From: Rhodoplanes serenus
Lineage (GTDB): Bacteria; Pseudomonadota; Alphaproteobacteria; Rhizobiales; Xanthobacteraceae
NCBI GenBank assembly: GCA_945893145.1
Contig: CAMDDZ010000039.1
Coordinates: 1-49,340 of the forward strand
Direction of reading: 5' to 3'
DNA: 49,340 nt
Of the stretch, positions 18,174 to 27,272 are shown piece after piece; the stretch's first letter is position 1, and every line of letters starts with the position of its first letter. The notes below the pieces were generated by a model. That model searched no databases and had not been told where the DNA came from. It was given only the letters and a program-made list of their open reading frames with translations. Both the position numbers and the translations under genes were made by a program.

Positions 18174-18205
18174 GCCTCAGGTCCGGCCCGTGCCGGGCCT
18201 GAGGC
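18174..18205 (+). terminator. Strong hairpin after the small membrane protein pair
   Basis: GCCTCAGG-T-CCGGC pairs with GCCGG-G-CCTGAGGC, a 14-bp stem with one T-G wobble and a 4-base loop. The following bases (ATATCGCTCTAAATTT) are AT-rich but not a clean T run. It probably ends transcription before the carbonic anhydrase gene. Confidence 0.5.
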
Positions 18206-18289
18206 ATATCGCTCTAAATTTCATTCAATTTGACATGGCGATCCGGATTTGAATGTGCTGAAACCCAGTGCTTTCAGCATCGGCCATTC

Positions 18290-18928
18290 ATGACATTCCC
18301 GCAGCGCCTTTTCGACGGCTACAACGCCTTCCGTGCCAGCCGCCTGCCCACCGAGCAGACCCGCTATCGCGCGCTCGCCGAAAGCGGCCAGTCGCCCGAA
18401 ATCATGGTGATCGGATGCAGCGACTCGCGCGTCTCGCCTGAGGTCATCTTCGACGCCAGCCCCGGCGAGCTGTTCGTCACCCGCAACGTCGCCAACCTGG
18501 TGCCGCCGTACACACCGGACGGCGCGACGCGCGCGGTGTCGGCAACGCTGGAGTTCGCGGTGATGGCGTTGAAGGTGAAGCACATCGTCGTGCTCGGCCA
18601 CGGCCATTGCGGCGGGATCCGGGCTTACGCTGAGCAATCAAAGCCGCTGTCGTCGGGCGACTTTATCGGCAAATGGATGGAGCTGATCGCGCCGGCTGCC
18701 GCCAAGCTCGGCGGCCGCGAGCGGTTCGCCAGTCACGCGGATTTTGTGACGGCGCTTGAGCACCAGTCGACCGTCACCACGCTCGACAACCTGATGACGT
18801 TTCCCTGGGTGCGCACGGCGGTGGAGCGCGGCGGACTGATGCTACACGCCGCCTATTTCGCAGTGGCGACCGGCGAGCTGACGGTGCGCGATCCGGCGAC
18901 CGGCGAGTTCAAGCCAATCCAGCGGTGA
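18290..18928 (+). CDS. Beta-class carbonic anhydrase
   Basis: Reversible hydration of CO2 in the cytosol. The 212-residue protein has the zinc ligands Cys43 (in CSDSRV, with Asp45 and Arg47 of the active-site dyad) and His104/Cys107 (in GHGHCGG). The start at ATG 18290 gives MTFPQRLFDGYNAF, the usual start of the rhizobial proteins; an upstream in-frame start is not conserved in character. A dispersed repeat follows 32 bp downstream. Confidence 0.93.
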   Translation: MTFPQRLFDGYNAFRASRLPTEQTRYRALAESGQSPEIMVIGCSDSRVSPEVIFDASPGELFVTRNVANLVPPYTPDGATRAVSATLEFAVMALKVKHIVVLGHGHCGGIRAYAEQSKPLSSGDFIGKWMELIAPAAAKLGGRERFASHADFVTALEHQSTVTTLDNLMTFPWVRTAVERGGLMLHAAYFAVATGELTVRDPATGEFKPIQR

Positions 18929-18960
18929 GGCGAAACTTCAGCAGAGATGCAAAATGCGGC

Positions 18961-19036
18961 TGTCATCATCCGCGAAAGCGGATGATCCAGTAGTCGCTGG
19001 TGGATACTGGATGCCCCGCCTTCGCGGGGCATGACA
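18961..19036. repeat. Dispersed palindromic repeat between carbonic anhydrase and asd
   Basis: A 76-bp inverted repeat bounded by TGTCAT and ATGACA. It has two inner hairpins, CATCCGCGAAAGCGGATG and GCCCCGCCTTCGCGGGGC, and inner arms CCAGTA / TACTGG. It sits between two converging genes, as does the related element at 15836-15928. The pattern is common in related genomes. Confidence 0.8.
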
Positions 19037-19057
19037 TCAGAATGGAACGGCGGCGCG

Positions 19058-20092
<1,035 letters not shown>

Positions 20093-20156
20093 TCGAACTC
20101 TCCAAACATGGCCGGAAATCCGCTATCACGAACTTCGGAAACGGGGCACTAGTGCG

Positions 20157-20179
20157 CAGGTTTCTAGGCGAGAAACCTG
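20157..20179. other. Perfect hairpin in the asd leader region
   Basis: CAGGTTTCT (20157-20165) and AGAAACCTG (20171-20179) form a 9-bp stem with a 5-base loop, 65 bp upstream of asd on the minus strand. It is not a recognisable lysine riboswitch. It might be an operator dyad or a leader stem-loop. Confidence 0.4.
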
Positions 20180-20357
20180 ACCAATTCAACGTTCGGCGGC
20201 TGCCCCCATATATGACTTTTCCCGCTGTAAACCATCGGGTGGAGCGATGGGATACGCGACCCATTCGTCATTCCGGAATGCCGCATCACCCGGCCCGAAT
20301 GACAGCAGCGGGTTTTTCGCTAAAATCCAGGCGCAAAGAATCGCTGGAAGGGCTGGA

Positions 20358-21089
20358 ATGTCGGCAGACGCTTTCGACGTCAAATCGCGGGCCAAGGTGG
20401 CCTACGAGCTGATGGAACATCCATGGCCAGCCGACGATATCTGGAGCACCTACACCAAGCACAGCATCGGCGCGTTCGTGCGGGAGATGGTTCCACCGAC
20501 CGACGGCATGGTCTTCAACGCCGGCTGCGGCGGCAATGACTACGGCGTATCGGCCAACGCGACCTGCGTAAACCTCGACATCTCGGAACGGCAGTGCCGC
20601 GGGCTGCCGAAAGCCGTGGTCGGCGACGTCGAACACATTCCGTTTCCCAGCAATCTGTTCGACGTGACGCTTTGCGTCGGCGCAGTGCTCAACTACGTCC
20701 AGGCGCAGACCACCATCCCTGAGCTGGTGCGCGTCACCAAGCCCGGCGGGCTCATCCTGGTGGATTTCGAAAGCTCGTTGTCGGCCGAGATCATGTTCTC
20801 ACCGCAATGGGCCAAGCCGGCGAGCGTGATCGAGCGCATGTATGTCGATCACATGGACAAGACGTTTCTCTACTCGCCCGGCCACATCCGCGGCATCTTC
20901 GAACGCAGCGGCGGCACGGTGCTGCGCACGCGCGGCTATCACATCGCAACCGCGATGTGGGAGCGCATCTTCACCAAGGCGCTAATCCCGCGCGCCGCTT
21001 ATTCGATCGACCGGCTGGCGAGCCGCGTGCCGGGCGTCCGCGCATTGGCGTCGAGCGTGCTGTTCGCGTGCCGGAAGCTGCCGGCCTAA
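20358..21089 (+). CDS. Class I SAM-dependent methyltransferase
   Basis: A 243-residue protein with a Rossmann-type methyltransferase core: FNAGCGGNDYGV (motif I, about residues 53-64), VNLDISERQ, GDVEHIPFPSNLFDVTLCVGAVLNY and ITKPGG-like VTKPGGLILVDF. The C-terminal 90 residues are basic and partly hydrophobic and may hold the substrate or membrane-contact part. The substrate is unknown. The ATG at 20358 is preceded by GGAAGGG; a longer in-frame reading from 20247 is not supported. Confidence 0.82.
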   Translation: MSADAFDVKSRAKVAYELMEHPWPADDIWSTYTKHSIGAFVREMVPPTDGMVFNAGCGGNDYGVSANATCVNLDISERQCRGLPKAVVGDVEHIPFPSNLFDVTLCVGAVLNYVQAQTTIPELVRVTKPGGLILVDFESSLSAEIMFSPQWAKPASVIERMYVDHMDKTFLYSPGHIRGIFERSGGTVLRTRGYHIATAMWERIFTKALIPRAAYSIDRLASRVPGVRALASSVLFACRKLPA

Positions 21090-21101
21090 CCGGCATCGCC
21101 C

Positions 21102-21464
21102 TCAACGCGGCTGAAACGGACTTTGCCAGCCGCGATTGGCGGGTGTGCGCGGCGGAAATGTCGCTTCGAGATAATTGAGCACGATGTCCCGGTCCTTCGG
21201 CGGCAGCGGCGGCATGTTGTGTTTGTCCGTCATCCACTGCAGCGACTCTTCCCACTGCCGGCGCGTCATGCCCTGCTGAGCGACCAGCTTGAAGTTGTGA
21301 CACGCCGTGCAGAAATAGAACGTGTCGTCACGCCCTGGACCGGCCGGAAAATCCTCGGGCTTCTCGTCACTGGGCGTGAACCGCGGCGTCTGCGCCGACC
21401 CGCCATTCAAGCTGAATAAGACGACGGCCAGCACGAGGCTGGCCGCCGCACAAGATTTCAACAT
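21102..21464 (-). CDS. Periplasmic c-type cytochrome, SorB-like sulfite dehydrogenase subunit
   Basis: A 120-residue exported protein with a signal peptide (residues 1-25) and a single heme motif CTACH. A Met-bearing segment (TDKHNMPPLPPKDRDIVLNYLE) would give the distal heme ligand and the terminal helix. It lies directly downstream of the molybdoprotein gene (5-bp gap), the arrangement of sorA-sorB, where the cytochrome takes electrons from sulfite oxidation. A TTG overlapping the upstream stop (21473) is an alternative start. Confidence 0.82.
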   Translation of the reverse strand: MLKSCAAASLVLAVVLFSLNGGSAQTPRFTPSDEKPEDFPAGPGRDDTFYFCTACHNFKLVAQQGMTRRQWEESLQWMTDKHNMPPLPPKDRDIVLNYLEATFPPRTPANRGWQSPFQPR

Positions 21465-21469
21465 CGCGA

Positions 21470-22807
21470 TCAAGCGACCAGCACCGCGATGCGGTGCATG
21501 GGATTGCCGCCATAGCCTTGCGGATTCCAGGCGCCGGCGACGTGCGGCTGCATGATGCCTCGAGAGTCTGTCGCGCGCGACCAGATCTCGTAATAGCCGT
21601 CGCTCGGCAGCTTCACGCTCGCGGTCCAGCGTTGCCAGGCGTACTTGTTCTTCGGCTGCGCCACGGTGGCGTTCTGCCAGGTGGCGCCGAAGTCGATCGA
21701 GACCGCCACCGTCCGCACGGTGTTGTCGCCTGCCCAGGCGGCACCGCGCAGCTTGAGCTCGCGCGTGTCTTTCGCGAGCTTGGTGCCATTGCCCGGGCTC
21801 GTGATGATCGATCGGACTGGCATCGACTCCAGATCGCGGAAGTTGCCATCCTCGGGCTTATCGCCGGGCACCATCGGCTTGATCGCCACGCGATAGGAGG
21901 TCGCGCCCATGCCCGGACCATCGTGATATTTGTCGCGCACCCAGATGCGAGTGAGCCATTTCGCCGACACCGATCCCGGCCAGCCCGGGACGACCAGGCG
22001 GACCGGCCCACCGTGGATATTCGACAGCGGCTGGCCGTTCATGGCGAACACGATGAGATTGTTTTCGTCCATCGCCTTCTTGATCGGCACGCCACGCGAC
22101 AGCGCGTCTTTGCTTGCGTCGGCGAGGCTGCGATCGGAGCCATAGTGGCCGGTGAAGACCGCCGACGATTTCACGCCCGCTGCCTTCAGGACATCGGCAA
22201 GCCGCACGCCGGTCCATTCGGCGCAGCCGGCGCCTCCGTTGGTCCACTGGTTACCGCGCGCCTGCGGCGTGAAGAACGAGCGGCCGTTGCCGCCACACTC
22301 CAGTACCAATGCGCGCGTGACCGGCTGGAACTTGGTCTTCAACTCGCCGAGCGTGAGTTCAAGGTTCTTGTTGACCTCGCCGTCGACAACGATCTTCCAG
22401 GTCTCAGGGCTTTTGGCCTCGTCCGGAAGCATGCCGTTGTTGCGGATGAAGAACTTGTCCGTTGGCGTTACGTCATCGTCGAGCAGGCTTTCGGGGGTTT
22501 CGGCGACGAGCGGACGATCGCCGAGCACGACAAGCTTTTCGCTCTTGCCGGGGAATTTCAGGTATTGCGGGCCCTTCGGCGTTGGCGGGGTCGCGGTTTG
22601 CGCATGGGCCGCTGGAATCAGGCCACCGGGCATATTGGCCGCAAACGGAATCGCACCGCCGAGCACCGCGCCCATGGCGGCAAGCCCTGTGCCGCCCAGA
22701 AAGCCACGGCGATCGAGACCGGTTTTCCGGCCAAACACTTCGGCGTCCGCGCGTTCGGGATCGTCGCTGTAAAGCTCCTGCATGGAGCGTTCGCTGTCAC
22801 GGATCAC
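21470..22807 (-). CDS. Sulfite dehydrogenase-type molybdopterin oxidoreductase, SorA-like
   Basis: A 445-residue periplasmic molybdoenzyme. It has a Tat-type leader (LDRRGFLGGTGLAAMG, residues 31-46) with cleavage near AHAQ at 70. The oxidoreductase molybdopterin-binding domain contains the molybdenum ligand Cys171 in LECGGNGRSFF and a substrate-site segment GCAEWTGVRL. The C-terminal Mo-co oxidoreductase dimerisation domain starts near residue 330. GTG start with AGGAGG upstream. Likely oxidises sulfite and passes electrons to the downstream SorB-like cytochrome. Other sulfite-oxidase-fold substrates cannot be excluded. Confidence 0.85.
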   Translation of the reverse strand: MIRDSERSMQELYSDDPERADAEVFGRKTGLDRRGFLGGTGLAAMGAVLGGAIPFAANMPGGLIPAAHAQTATPPTPKGPQYLKFPGKSEKLVVLGDRPLVAETPESLLDDDVTPTDKFFIRNNGMLPDEAKSPETWKIVVDGEVNKNLELTLGELKTKFQPVTRALVLECGGNGRSFFTPQARGNQWTNGGAGCAEWTGVRLADVLKAAGVKSSAVFTGHYGSDRSLADASKDALSRGVPIKKAMDENNLIVFAMNGQPLSNIHGGPVRLVVPGWPGSVSAKWLTRIWVRDKYHDGPGMGATSYRVAIKPMVPGDKPEDGNFRDLESMPVRSIITSPGNGTKLAKDTRELKLRGAAWAGDNTVRTVAVSIDFGATWQNATVAQPKNKYAWQRWTASVKLPSDGYYEIWSRATDSRGIMQPHVAGAWNPQGYGGNPMHRIAVLVA

Positions 22808-23013
22808 CGCTTCCTCCTGTGTTTTGTTGTTTGTTTAGAAAAGTGTTGCTGTAGTGCCGCTATGTTCGAGAATAAGCCTATCGTGGGAACGCATGCACCA
22901 GAAAGAAGGTTTGCAGTGCAAAACTCCGCAAATCGTCGCATTCGAGGCGCCAGCCGCCTCTGTTGCGGCGCGGAAATGACGGCTAAAGTATCGCCAACGT
23001 TCGTGAGGGTTCG

Positions 23014-23367
23014 ATGAATTTGAAATTGCCTGCCGCGATTGCGGTTTTTGCCGTTCTCGCCGCAACGCTGGCGATACCGGCCGACGCCCAGGCCCCCAGG
23101 CGGGCGGTGGCGGCAACGCGCGCGTCGCAACCCACCGTATTCGTTACCCGGGGCGAGGATGGCCGCACGCGGACCAAGCTGATCGTGACGCCGCGCTCCT
23201 ATCTCGACGGCGGTACCGAGGTATTGCCTGGGCAGCGCAAGTTCACCGACTACGCCATTTCGCCCTATGGGACGACGGCGCTCGATGCGCCGGGCATGCG
23301 CGGCTCGACCGATCGCGCGCCGCTCAACCCGCGCTGGGAGCAGGGCTACCCGCGCACCTGGTATTGA
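23014..23367 (+). CDS. Small exported protein of unknown function
   Basis: A 117-residue protein with a signal peptide (residues 1-25, ending ADAQ). The mature part contains RTKLIVTPRSYLDGGTEVLPGQRKFTDYA and a WEQGYPRTWY end. Such proteins are found in related genomes without a known role. It is divergent from the sorA-like gene with a 206-bp AT-richer gap that should hold both promoters, and is followed by a strong terminator. Confidence 0.7.
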   Translation: MNLKLPAAIAVFAVLAATLAIPADAQAPRRAVAATRASQPTVFVTRGEDGRTRTKLIVTPRSYLDGGTEVLPGQRKFTDYAISPYGTTALDAPGMRGSTDRAPLNPRWEQGYPRTWY

Positions 23368-23397
23368 GCGGACCGTAACCACAGGCCTGAATACGAA

Positions 23398-23425
23398 ACG
23401 CGCGGCTCAAGGCCGCGCGTTTTTT
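23398..23425 (+). terminator. Intrinsic terminator after the small exported protein gene
   Basis: ACGCGCGGC (23398-23406) and GCCGCGCGT (23412-23420) form a perfect 9-bp stem with a 5-base loop, followed directly by a run of six T. A canonical rho-independent terminator on the plus strand, just before the converging leuB end. Confidence 0.9.
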
Positions 23426-23448
23426 GTTTGACGTGCCGGTGCGAGGCG

Positions 23449-24561
23449 TCAGGCCGCGAGCTTCTCGACCTCGGCGATGATGGCGTCGCCCATCTCTTGG
23501 GTGCCGACCTGCTTCATGCCGCTCGACATGATGTCGCCGGTGCGCAGGCCCTTGTCGAGCGCAGCGGCAATCGCCTTGTCGATCATGTCGGCCTGCTTGC
23601 CCATATTGAACGAATAGCGCAGCGCCATGCCGAACGAGGCGATCATGGCGATCGGATTGGCGACGCCCTTGCCGGCGATGTCGGGGGCCGAGCCGTGCAC
23701 CGGCTCATACAGCGCCTTGCGCTTCTTGGTCTTCGGGTCGATGTCGCCGAGCGACGCCGAGCCCAGCATACCGAGCGAGCCAGTCAGCATCGCGGCGACG
23801 TCGGACAGCATGTCGCCGAACAAGTTGTCAGTGACCACGACGTCGAACTGCTTGGGATTACGCACCAGCATCATGCCGCCGGCGTCGGCGAGGATGTGCT
23901 CGAGCTGCACGTCCTTGAACTCACGCTGATGCAGCGCCGTCATGGTCTCGTTCCAGAGCACGCCCGTCTTCATGACGTTGCGCTTCTCCATCGAGGTGAC
24001 CTTGTTGCGTCGCTTGCGCGCCAGCTCGAAGGCGACACGGCCGATGCGCTCGATCTCGTAGGTGTCGTAGACCTGGGTGTCGACCGCGCGCTTCTGGCCG
24101 TTGCCGAGATCGGTGATGGTCTTGGGCTCGCCGAAATAGACGCCGCCGGTCAGCTCGCGCAGGATCATCACGTCAAGGCCTTCGACCAGCTCGCGCTTGA
24201 GCGAGGAGGCATCGGCGAGCGCCGGATAGGTCACGGCGGGCCGCAGATTTGCGTAGAGCGCCAAATCCTTGCGCAGGCGAAGGAGACCGGCTTCGGGCCG
24301 CACCTCATAGGGCACCTTGTCCCATTTCGGTCCGCCAACCGAACCGAAGATCACGGCGTCGGCCGCATGTGCCTTCGCCATCGTCTCCTCGGTGATCGCG
24401 ACTTTATGGGCGTCGTAGGCGCAGCCGCCGCACAGCCCCTCCTCGGTCTCGAACGTGCCCATGCCGTGGCTGTTCATCCAGGCGATGAGCTTTTTCACCT
24501 CGGCCATCACCTCGGGGCCGATGCCGTCGCCGGGCAGCAAAAGGAGCTTGTGGGTCGCCAT
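23449..24561 (-). CDS. leuB: 3-isopropylmalate dehydrogenase
   Basis: NAD-dependent oxidative decarboxylation of 3-isopropylmalate, the step after LeuCD in leucine synthesis. The 370-residue protein (start [18 protein letters not shown] at 24561) has the family motifs [35 protein letters not shown], and the metal/substrate site [10 protein letters not shown] with [14 protein letters not shown] for NAD binding. A longer upstream in-frame reading is not conserved in character. Confidence 0.97.
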   Translation of the reverse strand: MATHKLLLLPGDGIGPEVMAEVKKLIAWMNSHGMGTFETEEGLCGGCAYDAHKVAITEETMAKAHAADAVIFGSVGGPKWDKVPYEVRPEAGLLRLRKDLALYANLRPAVTYPALADASSLKRELVEGLDVMILRELTGGVYFGEPKTITDLGNGQKRAVDTQVYDTYEIERIGRVAFELARKRRNKVTSMEKRNVMKTGVLWNETMTALHQREFKDVQLEHILADAGGMMLVRNPKQFDVVVTDNLFGDMLSDVAAMLTGSLGMLGSASLGDIDPKTKKRKALYEPVHGSAPDIAGKGVANPIAMIASFGMALRYSFNMGKQADMIDKAIAAALDKGLRTGDIMSSGMKQVGTQEMGDAIIAEVEKLAA

Positions 24562-24667
24562 ACGGTGCCTCGTTTCTTCACGCAAAACCGCGCGGATTGC
24601 TAAAGGGCGGCTGGCGGCTTGGCAAGGCGTTAAGCCCGTGCCCCGGACGAATCCGCAACGGCCCGCA

Positions 24668-24711
24668 CATCGCGGCAAGTCGCGGCCGAACAATCCTGAT
24701 CATCACGCTCG
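24668..24711 (+). promoter_or_regulatory. Shared 44-bp element, copy A (upstream of the radical SAM gene)
   Basis: 37 of 44 bases match the sequence at 27166-27209 without gaps; within the last 30 bases 28 match, including the shared blocks GCGGCCGAACAAT and GATCATCACGCTCG. It ends 73 bp before the radical SAM start codon; the other copy ends 63 bp before the VIT/vWA gene, in the same orientation. A weaker match (TCCGCA-N-CGG) continues upstream. Most simply it is a common promoter or operator; the site's own function is inferred. Confidence 0.5.
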
Positions 24712-24784
24712 AATTTCGGCGTCGCCGCCCGCATGACAGCGCGGGACGAAAAGAGGGGCGTTCGCGCCCGGAGGCGACAGCACC

Positions 24785-26341
24785 ATGCGTATTCTCATCA
24801 TCAATCCGCCGCACCCTGCGATCGGCAGCCGCATCCCGAAAGAGCAGCTTCCGCCGCTGGGCTTGCTCAGCATCGGCGGGCCGCTGAACGACGAAGGCCA
24901 CGAGGTGAAGCTGCTCGACGCCGAGTTCGGCCCGATGCCATTCGACGAAATCGTGCGGCAGGCCGTCGAATATGCGCCGCGTGCCGTGCTGCTCGGCCAT
25001 TCCGGCTCGACCTCCGGCCATCCGATCGTGGCCGAGTTGACGCGCCTCCTGCGCGCCGCGTTGCCCGACATCTGGATCGTCTATGGCGGCGTGTTTCCGA
25101 CCTACCACTGGCGCGAAGTCTTGATGCAGGAGCCGCAGATCGACGTCATCGTGCGCGGCGAAGGCGAGCAGACCGCGCCACGGCTGATCTGGGCGCTGGA
25201 AACCGGCCGCCCACTGCTCGAAGTCCGCGGCATCGCGTTCCGAGGCAACGGCGTGGTCGTCGGCACGCAGCAGGCGCCCGTCATCCAGGACCTCGATTCC
25301 TTTCGGATCGGATGGGAGCTGATCGACCATTCGCGCTACAGCTATTGGGGCAACAAGCGCGCGGTGGTGATCCAGTTCTCGCGCGGCTGTCCGCACCTCT
25401 GCAACTATTGCGGCCAGCGCGGCTTCTGGACCCGGTGGCGTCACCGCGACCCGAAGAAGCTCGCCGCCGAGATCGCGTGGCTGCATCGCGAGCACGGCGT
25501 CGAGGTGATCAACTTCGCCGACGAGAACCCGACCGCCTCGCGCAAGGCCTGGATGGCGTTTCTCGAAGCGCTGATTGCCGAGAACGTCGAGCTGACCTTG
25601 GTCGGCTCGACCCGCGCCGACGACATCGTGCGCGATGCCGACATCCTGCATCTCTACAAGAAGGCCGGCGTCGAGCGCTTCCTGATGGGCATGGAGAACA
25701 CCGACAAGGCCACGCTCGACCTGATCCGCAAGGGCGGCAGCACGACGAAAGACCGCGAGGCCATCCGGCTGCTGCGCCAGCACGACATGCTGTCGATGGC
25801 GACCTGGGTGGTGGGCTTCGAGGAGGAAACCGACCGCGACCTGTGGCGCGGGCTGAGGCAGCTTCTGTCCTACGACCCGGACCAGATCCAGACGCTTTAC
25901 GTCACGCCGCACCGCTGGACGCCGTTCTTCCGCATCGCCAAAGACCGCCGCGTGATCCAGACCGACCAGAGCCGCTGGGATTACAAGCACCAGGTGCTGG
26001 CGACGCGACACATGGCGCCGTGGCGGCTGACCCTCTGGGTGAAGTGCATCGAGGCCATCGTGCAGCTGCGGCCGAAGGCGCTGCTCCGCCTGTTTCACCA
26101 CGACCACAAAATCCGCCACGCGCAACGCTGGTACACGCGCATGGGCCGCCGGGTCTGGCCGCACGAGGTGTTGGGATTCCTATTCCGCGACCGCCGCATC
26201 ACCAACGGGCCGACGCTGGCGCAATTCTGGGGCGCACCGCAGGACGCCGAGGAAGAGGCGATGGCGTCGAAGCAGAAGGAGCGCTCCATTGCGTCGCTCA
26301 ACGCGGAGAAGGCGCCTGCAGCGGCACAACAGGCGGCCTAG
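24785..26341 (+). CDS. B12-binding-domain radical SAM protein, BchE-like
   Basis: A 518-residue protein. Residues 1-160 form a cobalamin-binding-type Rossmann domain (RILIINPPHPAIGSRIP, LLGHSGSTSGHP, VYGGVFPTYHW, IVRGEGEQT). The radical SAM core follows with Cys202/206/209 in GCPHLCNYCGQ. The C-terminus is basic. The overall layout matches the group annotated as Mg-protoporphyrin IX monomethyl ester anaerobic cyclase (BchE-like), but no photosynthesis gene is in the window and the family has members with other reactions, so the substrate is left open. Its stop shares a CTAG palindrome with the converging XRE regulator stop. Confidence 0.82.
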   Translation: MRILIINPPHPAIGSRIPKEQLPPLGLLSIGGPLNDEGHEVKLLDAEFGPMPFDEIVRQAVEYAPRAVLLGHSGSTSGHPIVAELTRLLRAALPDIWIVYGGVFPTYHWREVLMQEPQIDVIVRGEGEQTAPRLIWALETGRPLLEVRGIAFRGNGVVVGTQQAPVIQDLDSFRIGWELIDHSRYSYWGNKRAVVIQFSRGCPHLCNYCGQRGFWTRWRHRDPKKLAAEIAWLHREHGVEVINFADENPTASRKAWMAFLEALIAENVELTLVGSTRADDIVRDADILHLYKKAGVERFLMGMENTDKATLDLIRKGGSTTKDREAIRLLRQHDMLSMATWVVGFEEETDRDLWRGLRQLLSYDPDQIQTLYVTPHRWTPFFRIAKDRRVIQTDQSRWDYKHQVLATRHMAPWRLTLWVKCIEAIVQLRPKALLRLFHHDHKIRHAQRWYTRMGRRVWPHEVLGFLFRDRRITNGPTLAQFWGAPQDAEEEAMASKQKERSIASLNAEKAPAAAQQAA

Positions 26342-27102
26342 CTCGGCCGAAACACCGCAAACGGCTCGTCGATGGTGCGCTGGATGTACTTCCGATACGC
26401 CACGTAGCAGGCGTCTTTCGCCGTGATGCGGCCGAACGCCGGCTCCTTGAGGGTACGCATCGGAATGAGCGCGATCGGGGCCGCAATCGGCGTAAGCAGC
26501 GAGCCGCGGCCCGCGAGCAGCGTGGTGAGGATGCCGTGCATCTCGCCCGCAATCGTCGGCCGCGCCACGATGATCAGCCGGTACTGCCCATGCCGGTTGG
26601 TGACCAGATAGATGTGGCCGGACTGGTTCGGGATGGACACTTCGCCGAATTGCGTGAACGCCGCATCGAGCCGCTCGGTTTCGCGGAACGCCAGGCATGA
26701 CGCCGTGCCGTCCCAGGCGATTTCGGTGCAATAGGCGTAGATCGCATCGGCTTCGCCGAACGACGGCCGCAGGGTCAGGTAGTTGCCCTCGAGCCAGGTC
26801 ACGGCGCGGCGCGAATAGGAGCCAAGCCCGTCCGGCGCGACATCGCCGTTCGCGGGAGCCACGCTCGCCATCTCGCCGTTGCTCTTGCGCAGCGACAGAC
26901 CGAGCGCCTCTTCGAGCCGCACCGTGGTGGCGAGCGTAAACGGCCGCCGCCCGCCCAGCGCTTTCTCCAAGGTCGAGATGCTGATCTTGGCCAGCTCAGC
27001 CAGTTGCTGGCGCGAGATGCGCCGCCGCGCCAGCTCTTCGCGGACGATCGCCGCGACCTGCCGGCTTTGCTCGGCCGAGAGCTGTTTCTCGGTTTCGTTC
27101 AT
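26338..27102 (-). CDS. XRE-type HTH regulator with a C-terminal sensor-like domain
   Basis: A 254-residue protein. Residues about 22-62 form a Cro/C1-type helix-turn-helix (ISRQQLAELAKISISTLEKALGGRRPF). The remaining 170 residues form a domain not recognised by name, with YSRRAVTWLEGNYLTLRPSF and a GQYRLIIVARPT strand. The ATG at 27102 has GAGGGGG about 8 bases upstream. It lies between the radical SAM gene and the divergent VIT/vWA gene, both of which carry the shared 44-bp element, and is the natural candidate to bind it. Confidence 0.8.
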   Translation of the reverse strand: MNETEKQLSAEQSRQVAAIVREELARRRISRQQLAELAKISISTLEKALGGRRPFTLATTVRLEEALGLSLRKSNGEMASVAPANGDVAPDGLGSYSRRAVTWLEGNYLTLRPSFGEADAIYAYCTEIAWDGTASCLAFRETERLDAAFTQFGEVSIPNQSGHIYLVTNRHGQYRLIIVARPTIAGEMHGILTTLLAGRGSLLTPIAAPIALIPMRTLKEPAFGRITAKDACYVAYRKYIQRTIDEPFAVFRPS

Positions 27103-27165
27103 CAGGTCGTCCCCCTCGCCCAGGTCAAACCGGACCAAGCCTCACATTTCCGCACCGGCGCTCCG

Positions 27166-27209
27166 CAACGCGGCGGGCGGCGGCCGAACAATGCCGATCA
27201 TCACGCTCG
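27166..27209 (+). promoter_or_regulatory. Shared 44-bp element, copy B (upstream of the VIT/vWA gene)
   Basis: The second copy of the element at 24668-24711 (37 of 44 identical). It lies in the 170-bp gap between the XRE regulator and the VIT/vWA gene, 63 bp before the latter's start and 63 bp from the regulator's start, a place where an autoregulated divergent operator would be expected. Function inferred from position and repetition only. Confidence 0.5.
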
Positions 27210-27272
27210 CGGATTCGCACGGCGGCAAGCACAACGGCACCGGCCAAACGGGCCACATTGGGAGCGATGGAC

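Noticed and set aside
20235..20315. GTCATTC / GAATGAC inverted repeat upstream of the methyltransferase gene
   Set aside because: Arms are short and widely spaced, with no match to the other repeats in the window strong enough to list it as a repeat element.
24578..26164. A 528-codon minus-strand reading opposite the radical SAM gene
   Set aside because: Its translation is His/Arg/Asp-rich with no domain, typical of an antisense shadow in GC-rich DNA; the plus-strand gene has clear motifs.
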